Origin: Sphingobacterium puteale
Lineage (GTDB): Bacteria; Bacteroidota; Bacteroidia; Sphingobacteriales; Sphingobacteriaceae
Reading direction: 5' to 3'
NCBI RefSeq assembly: GCF_003627955.1
Contig: NZ_RBWS01000013.1
Location: 62,001 to 126,000, forward strand
Length of the DNA stretch: 64,000 bases
Below, one piece after another: positions 45,009 to 53,454 of this stretch (positions within the stretch are counted from its first letter, which is position 1; every line of letters starts with the position of its first letter). The position numbers were made by a program, and so were the translations under genes. The notes under the pieces were generated by a model. That model was not told the DNA's origin and made no database searches. It was given only the letters and a program-made list of their open reading frames with translations.

Positions 45009-47402
45009 ATGAAACTAACATCAATCTTAATAATTGCAATGGCGACCCAGGCCACGCAATCACTTGCCCAGGTACAAGATTCGACGAAGACAAACCGACG
45101 GATGGTGACCGAGACTGTCAAAGGGACTGTACTGGACAAAAATACAAGACTACCACTGATCGGTGCCACCATTATCCTTTCCTCCGACGGTGATACAAAA
45201 TCCGTTAGTACAGATCAGCAGGGAGTATTTAGGCTAATGCAGGTTCCTGTTGGACGTCAAGTATTACGGGTACGTATGGCGGGCTATAGACAGGAAGAAC
45301 TGTCAGAACTGCTCATCACCTCCGGCCGTGAGAATATCCTTAATATTGAAATGGAACCACAGGCAAACACCTTAAACGAAGCTGTGGTTTATGCCAACAC
45401 TGGAAAGCAACCATTAAATCAAATGGCGATGACCAGCGGGCGCTCTTTTTCTCCAGAGGAGACCAACCGTTATGCTGGAGCTTTTTTTGACCCGGCCAGA
45501 ATGGCGCAAAGTTTTCCCGGTGTTGTTGCCGGTGGTGACGACAACGAGATCATTGTGCGTGGAAATTCGCCTAAAAGCTTACAATGGCGATTGGAAGGCA
45601 TCGAAATTGTAAATCCCAACCACTTTGGAGCCGAAGGTGCCGCTGGTGGGGGGATAAGTATGCTTAATACGATGGTTTTAGGAAAATCTGATTTCTATAC
45701 TGGTGGACTGGCTGCTGAATACAACAACGCCATATCAGGAGTATTTGACCTTAAATTTAGAAAGGGAAATACCGATAAACGCGAATATACATTCAATGTC
45801 GGTGTGTTGGGGGTAGGTGCAACTTTAGAGGGCCCTTTCAAAAAAGGAAGCGATGCCTCTTATTTGATCAGCTATCGTTACTCCTCATTGAGTCTATTGG
45901 AAAAAATAGGTGTAAAAGTCTCGGATACAGGTATTCCAAAGTACCAGGACCTCTCCTTTAATTTTGTTTTTCCGACCAAGAAGGCCGGAACATTTTCGCT
46001 CTTTGGAATCGGCGGCCTCGGAAAGATAAACGAAACTGCCAAACGCAATTTCCATGAATGGGAGGAACGGACAGATGCGCAGGACATGAACCTGGGATTT
46101 AACGCTGGAAGTGCCGGACTAAAACATCAGTATATCGCTAACGATAGATTGTATTTCAATAACATTATTTCAGCATCAATCAGCCGCAATTCCAATAAAA
46201 CAGATACCCTGACACAGGACTACGTGGCAAGCCTATATCACAAAGATAAATTTACAAATACCGCAATACGGTATGCCGGTAGCCTGAATTACAGAGCAAA
46301 CAGTAAAAACACGATCCGGGCGGGAATCAATGCCAGTCTGCTTCGCTATGATCTCTACGCCTTAACCTATGATACCGAACTTGCCGCATTAAAAGAACGG
46401 GTCAATGAAAAGGGAAATACCAGTACCTATGACGCTTTTGCACAGCTCAAAACAGAACTGTCCGATCGCCTGACACTAAATACGGGGGTACATGCCAACT
46501 ATTTTGCCTTAAGTAAAAGCTGGACTGCAGAACCTAGACTGGGCTTAAACTGGAAAGTCGCGGCAGATCAGACGATATCCTTTGGCACAGGACTCTACAA
46601 TCGTTTAGAACCACTCAGTTATTACTTTGCCAAGAGCGGAGGAACCGGACAAAATACAACAGACAATACAGCGCTATCCCCTACCAAGTCCGCGCAGGCT
46701 GTTATGGGCTATGAAAAAAATCTAAGCCGCACGCTGAGATTTAAAACCGAAGTCTATTACCAACATTTATACAATGTACCTGTCTCCTCAGATCCAGACA
46801 TGAACTTCTCCCTGCTCAACGTATCGGATATTTCGGCAATCGGAACGTCGACCTATCGTCAATTGGTCAATAAAGGTACAGGCAGAAACTATGGCGTTGA
46901 ACTAACAGTTGAAAAATCACTCAGCAAGGGCTATTATTTTATGGCCACCACTTCGGTATTTGATTCCAAATTCAAAGCACTCAATGGCAAAGAATACAAT
47001 ACAACATTCAATACACGCTATGTCGGCAATCTATTATTGGGAAAAGAATGGACAGTGGGAAAAAATAAAAATAACCTATTCGGGATGAACGCCAAACTGA
47101 TCTACGCCGGCGGAAGAAAATACTCTCCGGTGCTGGAAGATGAATCCTTACGTTTAGATGAGGAAATCATCGATCAAAGCCGGATTAACACCCTAACTGC
47201 CGATCCTTATATCCGACTTGACTTTTCATCAAGCTACCGCATCAACCGCAAGAAAGTGAGCCACCTCATCATCCTGGACATTCAAAATATCCTTAATAGA
47301 GAGAATACGGTCGGTATGCATTACAATTTTAGCAAACGTATCATTGAGCCACAAAAATGGACCGGGATCATCCCAACGATTAACTATAGAATAGAATTCT
47401 AA
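45009..47402 (+). CDS. TonB-dependent outer membrane receptor (non-SusC), with carboxypeptidase-regulatory-like domain
   Basis: The 797-residue protein has a signal peptide ending near SLAQVQ, a regulatory-like domain at about 35-115 (VKGTVLDKNTRLPLIGATII, VPVGRQVLRVRMAGYR), then a plug with FDPARMAQSFPGVVAGGDDN and IIVRGNSPKSLQWRLEGIEI. A compact barrel ends with INYRIEF. It lacks the SusC signature and has no SusD partner, so a small ligand (metal chelate, vitamin or oligomer) is as likely as a glycan. It stands alone, divergent from the ECF sigma gene, and ends in a strong terminator. Confidence 0.9.
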   Translation: MKLTSILIIAMATQATQSLAQVQDSTKTNRRMVTETVKGTVLDKNTRLPLIGATIILSSDGDTKSVSTDQQGVFRLMQVPVGRQVLRVRMAGYRQEELSELLITSGRENILNIEMEPQANTLNEAVVYANTGKQPLNQMAMTSGRSFSPEETNRYAGAFFDPARMAQSFPGVVAGGDDNEIIVRGNSPKSLQWRLEGIEIVNPNHFGAEGAAGGGISMLNTMVLGKSDFYTGGLAAEYNNAISGVFDLKFRKGNTDKREYTFNVGVLGVGATLEGPFKKGSDASYLISYRYSSLSLLEKIGVKVSDTGIPKYQDLSFNFVFPTKKAGTFSLFGIGGLGKINETAKRNFHEWEERTDAQDMNLGFNAGSAGLKHQYIANDRLYFNNIISASISRNSNKTDTLTQDYVASLYHKDKFTNTAIRYAGSLNYRANSKNTIRAGINASLLRYDLYALTYDTELAALKERVNEKGNTSTYDAFAQLKTELSDRLTLNTGVHANYFALSKSWTAEPRLGLNWKVAADQTISFGTGLYNRLEPLSYYFAKSGGTGQNTTDNTALSPTKSAQAVMGYEKNLSRTLRFKTEVYYQHLYNVPVSSDPDMNFSLLNVSDISAIGTSTYRQLVNKGTGRNYGVELTVEKSLSKGYYFMATTSVFDSKFKALNGKEYNTTFNTRYVGNLLLGKEWTVGKNKNNLFGMNAKLIYAGGRKYSPVLEDESLRLDEEIIDQSRINTLTADPYIRLDFSSSYRINRKKVSHLIILDIQNILNRENTVGMHYNFSKRIIEPQKWTGIIPTINYRIEF

Positions 47403-47445
47403 TAGACCAGCGACGTGAATAGCAAACTACGGTCAAATAAATGAA

Positions 47446-47485
47446 GAAGGTCCAGGTTCCTTACAGATCCTGGACCTTCCTTTTT
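47446..47485 (+). terminator. Terminator of the TonB receptor gene
   Basis: Stem GAAGGTCCAGG (47446-47456), 12-nt loop, CCTGGACCTTC (47469-47479), then CTTTTT. Confidence 0.88.
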
Positions 47486-47522
47486 AATATTCACGACAAT
47501 TACGAAAGGGGTAAGACTTTAC

Positions 47523-49613
47523 TTATTTACCGATCGTGATTATTTTTGACGCCGTACTACCCGCGTACTCAGCTTGCGGCAGAGCTATCTCGACGATTTG
47601 ATTTACTTTTGCACTTTTATTGATGAGATGAACATGTATGGCTTTTTCCTGTTGTAAGGGATCTGCCACATCCAGCTTGAATACGCTATCTCCCTTTGTA
47701 ATTTGCAGAATGACCGGTTTATCCACCTGAATAGACCAAGCCCCAATTTGACAGGTACCTGACTGATGGAACACTGCCTGAATAGCAGCCAGCCCCTGAT
47801 GTTCTACGGCTTGAATAGCAGGTGTATTGTGCCAGATTTTTAGCTGCTGCATAGCCCTCTTATCTATCTGATCTACACCAGGTACAACAATATAAGCATA
47901 ACTTCCATTTACAGGTTTCGCTGCTTGCTCAACCCATAATTTAAATACCTTACCACGGACAGCATCTTTTGATCGGGAACGATTGATGCGGTACCAGGAG
48001 CCCGATTGTTCTTTTGCCGTCAGAGCGACTTTCATTGCTTCCGGGAAATAATAGCCGACCCGATTATGCAGTACATATTCACCACCTTTTACATTTCTGA
48101 TCAGAGAATCCCTTGTCGAGATCTCTTTTCCATTCCATACGACCGGGCCATTCAACCAAGTTTGATTCAGTGTTGTTACGACCGGTTCCACCGCAGCACA
48201 TGTAATTCCACTTCCTAAGCAAACGATCTCCCTGTCGAAAAAGAACCATGCCTTCTGTGCACTCACACCATCATATTGAACAGACATCGCCGATGCACCG
48301 ATCGTACCGTTGCTGACACCACCGGCAAAAGCATTGGTCGCCAGAACCCCCCACTGTTCTTTCAGTTCCTGATCATCCGGATAATCCCGTGTTGTCGTAC
48401 CCGGAATTTTATCCCATTCCCATACCGGCATGATATTATAGTATTCCGGTCCAAAAACCTGAATATTGGTTACACCATCCGTCATATTTTTTCCAAGCAT
48501 ATTTTCCCCATTTCCCGATTCCGATTTGTTGGTTCGCTTACTTGCCAGGCGTACGTTGAAATGATACTGCTTTCTGAGATGAGTGGTATAATCCCCTTTC
48601 CAATAATGCCGGTGAGTAAATTCAGCATCAAAAGCCTGAAGGCTATCTAATTTTGCCATTCCTTTCTTCCAAACAGCATTGTTGGCCGGATCGATCAATT
48701 GCATCTGCTGCAATAGGCCGACCTCCTGATCCTTGCGCAATATATCTGGTCGCGATATCCCGCGTCCATGCACATTAAAATCAATATAACGTGCGCGTAT
48801 GATCGGCAGGTAGGTTTCCAAAAGAAATTTTTCGAAGAGGTCCAATTTCTCCTTATTAACCGCATAAGGTGTCTCACGGACATAGGCCATGACTTTGGAA
48901 ATACCCTTTAAAAATTCTTCACCATAGCCCGCAATATACAGTTGTGGGCCATGTTGCAAGTAAGAGAAATCATATTGTAAGCCTTCTTCGCCATCCACTA
49001 ACTGGATGGGAAGGAGCAATTGCTCCATTGCTGCAGCCAATAGATTCTCATCTTCCAGGATCAGTGCCCGGTAAAAGTAATGCATGGCAATATCACTTTT
49101 GTTGGCACCTGTTTTTTTATAAGGATCTCCCCGCTCCATGAGTTTCACCAGCTGCATTTCCAAGGTAGGTGGAATTTTCTCCTGACCAAATTTCATCAGG
49201 ATCAGACAGACACCTATTGCTTTGGGAGAGGCAATTTCATTGTGCCACCAGTTCGTTGATTCAAAGCGATTATTTGCCCAATACTGCGCTGCCTGTACAA
49301 TCTTGTCATAAAGCGACTTTTGCTGATAAAATTTACTTTTGGGAGATACATAAGCTACGATCAAAGCTTTCAGGCGGTCTAAGTGTTCTCCCGGAGGCCA
49401 GAGTGAAATTGATTTACTTGTGTAATCTATATCAGACCAAGTACCAGCTTCAGTCAATTGACTCCTCCAAATTGTGGCTTTATCACTGGGCGCGGCCGAA
49501 CTTTGCAATTCGTCGTCGTACACATGTTTTTTGATGCGGTCAAATGTATGGCTGTCCTGGGCTTTAGCCATGACAGCTCCAAATGCGAGTAAAAGTATAA
49601 GTATGATTTTCAT
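47523..49613 (-). CDS. PL8 polysaccharide lyase, chondroitin AC lyase type
   Basis: PL8 enzymes cleave chondroitin, hyaluronan or related uronate polysaccharides by beta-elimination. From the Met at 49613 the protein has 696 residues with a signal peptide ending at VMAKAQ. The frame is open to 49688, but that part overlaps the sulfatase remnant. Typical segments are NWWHNEIASPKAIG (121-134), TGANKSDIA (168-176), QYDFSYLQHGPQLYIAGYG (213-231) and HGRGISRPD (282-290). Asn171, His221, Tyr230, Arg284 and Arg288 reproduce the spacing of the Pedobacter heparinus chondroitinase AC catalytic set as I recall it (N175, H225, Y234, R288, R292). The substrate is probably chondroitin or hyaluronan. Confidence 0.92.
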   Translation of the reverse strand: MKIILILLLAFGAVMAKAQDSHTFDRIKKHVYDDELQSSAAPSDKATIWRSQLTEAGTWSDIDYTSKSISLWPPGEHLDRLKALIVAYVSPKSKFYQQKSLYDKIVQAAQYWANNRFESTNWWHNEIASPKAIGVCLILMKFGQEKIPPTLEMQLVKLMERGDPYKKTGANKSDIAMHYFYRALILEDENLLAAAMEQLLLPIQLVDGEEGLQYDFSYLQHGPQLYIAGYGEEFLKGISKVMAYVRETPYAVNKEKLDLFEKFLLETYLPIIRARYIDFNVHGRGISRPDILRKDQEVGLLQQMQLIDPANNAVWKKGMAKLDSLQAFDAEFTHRHYWKGDYTTHLRKQYHFNVRLASKRTNKSESGNGENMLGKNMTDGVTNIQVFGPEYYNIMPVWEWDKIPGTTTRDYPDDQELKEQWGVLATNAFAGGVSNGTIGASAMSVQYDGVSAQKAWFFFDREIVCLGSGITCAAVEPVVTTLNQTWLNGPVVWNGKEISTRDSLIRNVKGGEYVLHNRVGYYFPEAMKVALTAKEQSGSWYRINRSRSKDAVRGKVFKLWVEQAAKPVNGSYAYIVVPGVDQIDKRAMQQLKIWHNTPAIQAVEHQGLAAIQAVFHQSGTCQIGAWSIQVDKPVILQITKGDSVFKLDVADPLQQEKAIHVHLINKSAKVNQIVEIALPQAEYAGSTASKIITIGK

Positions 49614-49620
49614 TCGTTTT

Positions 49621-49809
49621 TTATTGGTCAATATGCGGAGTATGAACATCTTTTTCGCCAAAGCAGCCAAAATCATCATATCCACCATCGTCGCTCAGGA
49701 TCACAATAACATTGGGTCGCTGTTGTGCATAGACAGGAATCTCGATTAGAGAAAGTATACTCAACACCGCAAGTATACGAAAGCACATTTTTCCGATAGA
49801 CCATAGCAT
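49621..49809 (-). pseudogene. Sulfatase remnant (N-terminal 62 codons only)
   Basis: The frame encodes a signal peptide (best from M8, MCFRILAVLS...VYAQQ) and then RPNVIVILSDDGGYDDFGCF, the canonical start of a type I sulfatase including the calcium-binding Asp pair. It stops at HTPHIDQ, before the CxPSR/CxAxR formylglycine motif. Intact sulfatases have about 450-550 residues, so it cannot be active. The lyase start codon follows 8 nt after the stop codon. The simplest reading is a deletion that removed the rest of the gene and brought the lyase next to the remnant. Sulfatases commonly sit beside PL8 lyases in glycosaminoglycan loci. The leader could still couple translation to the lyase. Confidence 0.8.
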
Positions 49810-49861
49810 TAGATTTATAGCTAAATGTAACCTTAAATGTATTGTATTTTTGTAAAAAAAT

Positions 49862-49875
49862 CGAAAACGATTTCG
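49862..49875. promoter_or_regulatory. LacI-like palindrome in the PL8/barstar gap
   Basis: CGAAAACGATTTCG is a 14-bp palindrome with one mismatched pair and a central CG. It lies 53 nt upstream of the sulfatase remnant start and 52 nt upstream of the barstar-like start, so it could serve either. Evidence is weak. Confidence 0.3.
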
Positions 49876-49926
49876 TTAATTCATTTTTTTTTAGTCCTTT
49901 ATATAAGTAAATCTAATGTGAAGCTG

Positions 49927-50538
49927 ATGGAAATAAACGACAGAAATCAACTTGTGATTATTGCTAAAGTTCTGGTCGGAAATCTTCAGGAGCAGGCTTT
50001 GTCCGAGTCCCTGACAAGCCTACGCGAAAGTACTCCGGAGCACTTCTTGCCAAACCTTTTTCGGTTTGCGGAAAAATGGTCAAAAGCGTCTTTTCCGATC
50101 CCGATAGCGGAGCTCTGGGCAGACTTTACCAAACTCATTTCCCTTCATCCCGAATGGGGTTTTGTTGTTATCGAAGGGGCTCATATTGCAGATATTGCGA
50201 GTTTTTACACCGAAATCAATAAGGTCTATATGGCCGGTGAGAATTGGAAAATTGGCAGTTTGGACGGTTTCGACGACCTGCTTTACGGGGGATTTGGGAA
50301 ATTGCAGGACGCAAAAAAGCATACGATCATTTGGCGGGATATCGCTCACAGTCGGGCTGCATTAGGTGTGACCACCACGCTCGCCTATTACCAGGAGAAA
50401 CTTGCAGCCAATTCACCATTCAATCATACCTATTTCCAACAAAAGCTAGCCGATTTACAAGCTGGAAAAGGACAGACTTATTTCGATATCGTAGCGGAAA
50501 TAATACAATCGCATCCAAAGATTGACTGGATTTACTAA
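49927..50538 (+). CDS. Barstar-like (ribonuclease inhibitor family) protein
   Basis: From the ATG at 49927 the product has 203 residues; an upstream in-frame ATG at 49837 would add an implausible hydrophobic tail. The N-terminal 75 residues are helical and unrecognised. The segment WGFVVIEGAHIADIASFYTE then NWKIGSLDGFDDLLYGGFG resembles barstar, in which LDALWD carries the acidic residues (Asp35/Asp39 in the Bacillus protein) that plug the barnase active site. Here LDGFDD keeps the Asp spacing. No barnase-like ribonuclease gene is adjacent, so the partner is unknown. It is cytosolic. Family assignment is by motif only. Confidence 0.6.
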   Translation: MEINDRNQLVIIAKVLVGNLQEQALSESLTSLRESTPEHFLPNLFRFAEKWSKASFPIPIAELWADFTKLISLHPEWGFVVIEGAHIADIASFYTEINKVYMAGENWKIGSLDGFDDLLYGGFGKLQDAKKHTIIWRDIAHSRAALGVTTTLAYYQEKLAANSPFNHTYFQQKLADLQAGKGQTYFDIVAEIIQSHPKIDWIY

Positions 50539-50589
50539 AGGATTTAAAGAATTCAAATTGGTATCTTTATCGAACCTAAACAGAATACC

Positions 50590-51675
50590 ATGAAACATAT
50601 AGTAAAGATATTTTTTTTGTTGACGATGCTATTTCAGCATGTTGCTTATGCGGACAGTCCACTTAAAGTCGCTGTTGCGGGACTCAATCACGACCATGTA
50701 TACCTCCTTTTGAACCTATACAAAGAGAAGAAGGTCGATATTATTGGAATAGCCGAGCCTAACAGTGTCCTAGCCGGCAAAATTCTGGCACAATACCATC
50801 TTCCGAAGTCCGTTTTTTACCCAGATCTAAGTTCCTTGCTCAAAAAAGTAAAGCCCGATGTCGTTCTTGCTTACAACCCCACCAATGAGCATATCAATGT
50901 AGCGGAAATCTGCCTACCGCTCAAAATACCCGTCATGGTAGAGAAACCGATGGCAACCACATTGGCTGATGCCAAACGCATAGCAACTTTATCTAGGGAA
51001 AACAAAACGGCTTTTTTGGTCAATTATGAAACGACCTGGTACAAGAGCAACCAACAGCTCAAGCAATTGATTGATCAAAATGCAGTGGGTCGAGTGACAC
51101 GGATGATTGTAAAAGATGGACATGAAGGGCCCAAAGAGATCGGCTGTAGCAGCTATTTTCTCGATTGGCTAACAGATCCACAGAAAAATGGCGGTGGTGC
51201 ATTAATGGATTTCGGCTGTTATGGGGCCAATCTCATGACCTGGATCAAGAATGGTGAACGTCCTATTTCTGTCAGTGCCATTACGCATCAACTGAAGCCC
51301 GAAGTTTATCCAAAAGTCGAAGATGATGCCACGATTATCTTAAATTACCGCGATGGCAGTACAGGTATTATCCAGGCCTCTTGGGCATGGCCATATAGTG
51401 TCAAGGATCTACAAGTTTTCGGAACAAAGGCTCAGCTCTATGCAAAAAATGATAAAAAGCTATTGAAATATGTACAGCATAATGGGGAGCCGACCGTTAT
51501 TCAAACAGATCAGCACTATTTCGAAAATCACATCCAGTATCTGGAACATGTATTAAGAGGAAATCAGCTGCCTGAAGGCGATTTAGGTTCCATCAGCAAC
51601 AATGTGACGGTTGTTGAGATATTGGAGGCAGCCAAGCGTTCCGCAAAGGAAGGAAAGTCAATTTTATTAAATTGA
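50590..51675 (+). CDS. Gfo/Idh/MocA-family oxidoreductase, exported
   Basis: The 361-residue protein begins with a Sec signal peptide (ending near HVAYADS), unusual for a nucleotide-dependent enzyme but common in Bacteroidota members, many of which act in the periplasm with tightly bound NAD(P). The Rossmann segment is VAVAGLNHDHVYLLLNLY, with a loose glycine pattern. VMVEKPMATTLADAKRI carries the family EKP motif, and GGGALMDFGCYGANLMTWI the catalytic-domain helix. Typical reactions are oxidation or epimerisation of sugars, or glycoside cleavage as in GH109. It is 51 nt after the barstar-like gene; a good -7-like TATCTTTA at 50562-50569 suggests its own promoter. Confidence 0.88.
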   Translation: MKHIVKIFFLLTMLFQHVAYADSPLKVAVAGLNHDHVYLLLNLYKEKKVDIIGIAEPNSVLAGKILAQYHLPKSVFYPDLSSLLKKVKPDVVLAYNPTNEHINVAEICLPLKIPVMVEKPMATTLADAKRIATLSRENKTAFLVNYETTWYKSNQQLKQLIDQNAVGRVTRMIVKDGHEGPKEIGCSSYFLDWLTDPQKNGGGALMDFGCYGANLMTWIKNGERPISVSAITHQLKPEVYPKVEDDATIILNYRDGSTGIIQASWAWPYSVKDLQVFGTKAQLYAKNDKKLLKYVQHNGEPTVIQTDQHYFENHIQYLEHVLRGNQLPEGDLGSISNNVTVVEILEAAKRSAKEGKSILLN

Positions 51676-51687
51676 TCTTAGCACAAA

Positions 51688-51722
51688 AAAAGGTATATGG
51701 ACATCATCCATATACCTTTTTC
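51688..51722. terminator. Bidirectional terminator after the oxidoreductase gene
   Basis: Stem AAAAGGTATATGG (51688-51700), loop ACATCAT, CCATATACCTTTT (51708-51720), then TTCC. The A-run on the left also suits the opposite strand. Confidence 0.88.
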
Positions 51723-51786
51723 CAATATATCTCAAACGATCCATCAGGGATTCAATGGCTCATCTGGATCTATCATCAACGTTTCT

Positions 51787-51830
51787 TCCTTTGCCCGAAA
51801 TTCGATAACATCCGAAATTCGGGCAAAGGA
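51787..51830 (-). other. Long hairpin at the 3' end of the SusD transcript
   Basis: TCCTTTGCCCGAAATTCG (51787-51804) pairs with CGAAATTCGGGCAAAGGA (51813-51830), 17 of 18 pairs, loop ATAACATC. No T-run follows on either strand, so it may be an mRNA-stabilising 3' structure or a small mobile inverted-repeat unit rather than a classical terminator. Confidence 0.6.
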
Positions 51831-51861
51831 ACATAGCCCAATTCCCGTATACCCTGATAGA

Positions 51862-53382
51862 TTAATAGCCAGGATTTTGATACATACGCTGTGGATCCAA
51901 TTTATATTCATCAAAAGGAATTGGATAGTACCTATCCTTTGTGGAAATATTGGAGATTTTAGCATTCCCATAATCCGCCTGGTTTTTAGTTTTAAAGTAC
52001 GTCACCAATTCCTGCGGATTATAGTTCCGGATTAAGTCAAACCAACGATGATTTTCGAAAGCCAGTTCCACACGGCGTTCATGTAAAATCGCTTCTTTTA
52101 ATGTTGGGTATTTTGTGCGATAGTCATTGTTTAACATTGAGGCTGCATAAGAAGGTAGCCCTGCGCGTTCACGCACCTGATCCAGCAACGCAATAGCTTC
52201 AGCTTCTTTACCTAAACGGTATTTGGTCTCCGCCAATAATAACATGACGTCGGCGTAGCGGATCAAGATCCAGTCGTTTCCACCCCAGCCGTTGATTCCA
52301 GCCTCTGCACTATTGTCCCTAAATTTAGTCACAAACCAGTCATTTACTTTCGCATCCGGTGCAAATTTGACCGAAAAATCTTTCCGGATATCATTTTGTT
52401 CATAATCCTTGATCAGATCTAATTTTACAACTTCTCCCGCTCCTGTTGAAGTAAATCGCGAATTAATAGACTCTCCTCTCGCCTGATAGTTACGGGCGAT
52501 GCTTGAACTATAATTTTGATCACCCTGTAGGTATTGAATCTGAAAAACTAATTCTTTGCATGCCATCTTTTGTTTCACATCAAAAACCTGTGTATAAGGA
52601 ATTTCTTTCAATTTGTCAAAAGTTCGCATTTGATAAGACGCATTGAGATATTGTTCCGCTTTTGTAAGATTTTCTACAGCCCCTGTAGTTTGTGTAGCTC
52701 CTAAAGTCAAATATACCTGTCCTAGAATAGCATTCACCGCTGCTTTTGATGTACGCCCTACGGCATACTCATGCTGAGTATTGGGCAAATCACTTGTTAA
52801 GGCTTCGGTAAGATCCTTAATAATCTGTTCATAAATAGCCGATTCCTTCTGACGAAACGCCAGTTCATTTGCCTGTTCCTTGCTGATTACCTGGACAGTT
52901 GCCATGGGAATATCACCGAATTTACGCACCATATGGAACAGCAATAAAGCACGGACAAATTTTGTTTCGGCCATGTAACGTTGTTTTAGTGCCTCACTTG
53001 AAAAAGAGACTTCGTCAATATGAGTTAAAATAACATTACAACGACTAATCCCAGCGTACATTGCAGCCCAGTGTGTTTTCAGATAGGTGTTGCTCGGCAA
53101 TAATGAAAAGTCATTGAACTGGAATGGTTCTCCGGCATTGGACTGGTTATCGTTTCGTCCGGTATTATCCGAGCGTTCTTCATTGTAGAGGGTACTACCT
53201 TCACCAATTGTGTTACCTGAACGTAACGTTTGATAAAGACCATTAACAGCTAACAATACATCGTTTTCAGATTTAAAGTAATCATCAATCTGTACTGCAT
53301 TAGGATCTTTCTGGTTTAGAAAATCTTTGCTGCATGAAGACAGCGTAAACAACATAAACGGTAATAAATATCTTTTTTTCAT
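51862..53382 (-). CDS. SusD/RagB-family outer membrane lipoprotein (canonical type)
   Basis: This 506-residue lipoprotein has a lipobox ending at Cys17 (LSSC) and follows the canonical RagB/SusD pattern: KDFLNQKDPNAVQIDDYFKSENDVLLAVNGLY, then YMAETKFVRALLLFHMVRKFGDIPM, VNAILGQVYLTLG, YADVMLLLAETKYRLGKEAEAIALLDQVRERAGL and the C-terminal AILHERRVELAFENHRWFDLIR with YYPIPFDEYKLDPQRMYQNPGY. It differs from the three SusD-like_2 proteins in this window. It forms a pair with the SusC gene 72 nt upstream. No enzyme gene shares its operon. Confidence 0.95.
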   Translation of the reverse strand: MKKRYLLPFMLFTLSSCSKDFLNQKDPNAVQIDDYFKSENDVLLAVNGLYQTLRSGNTIGEGSTLYNEERSDNTGRNDNQSNAGEPFQFNDFSLLPSNTYLKTHWAAMYAGISRCNVILTHIDEVSFSSEALKQRYMAETKFVRALLLFHMVRKFGDIPMATVQVISKEQANELAFRQKESAIYEQIIKDLTEALTSDLPNTQHEYAVGRTSKAAVNAILGQVYLTLGATQTTGAVENLTKAEQYLNASYQMRTFDKLKEIPYTQVFDVKQKMACKELVFQIQYLQGDQNYSSSIARNYQARGESINSRFTSTGAGEVVKLDLIKDYEQNDIRKDFSVKFAPDAKVNDWFVTKFRDNSAEAGINGWGGNDWILIRYADVMLLLAETKYRLGKEAEAIALLDQVRERAGLPSYAASMLNNDYRTKYPTLKEAILHERRVELAFENHRWFDLIRNYNPQELVTYFKTKNQADYGNAKISNISTKDRYYPIPFDEYKLDPQRMYQNPGY

Positions 53383-53454
53383 TGAAATATTTTTTTATTA
53401 GTGTGGCCATTCGATATGTTGTAACAAATCATAATGGCCTTATGAACATGAATA

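Noticed and set aside
49614..49688. 25-residue N-terminal extension of the PL8 lyase
   Set aside because: It is a second frame across the sulfatase remnant and delays the signal peptide.
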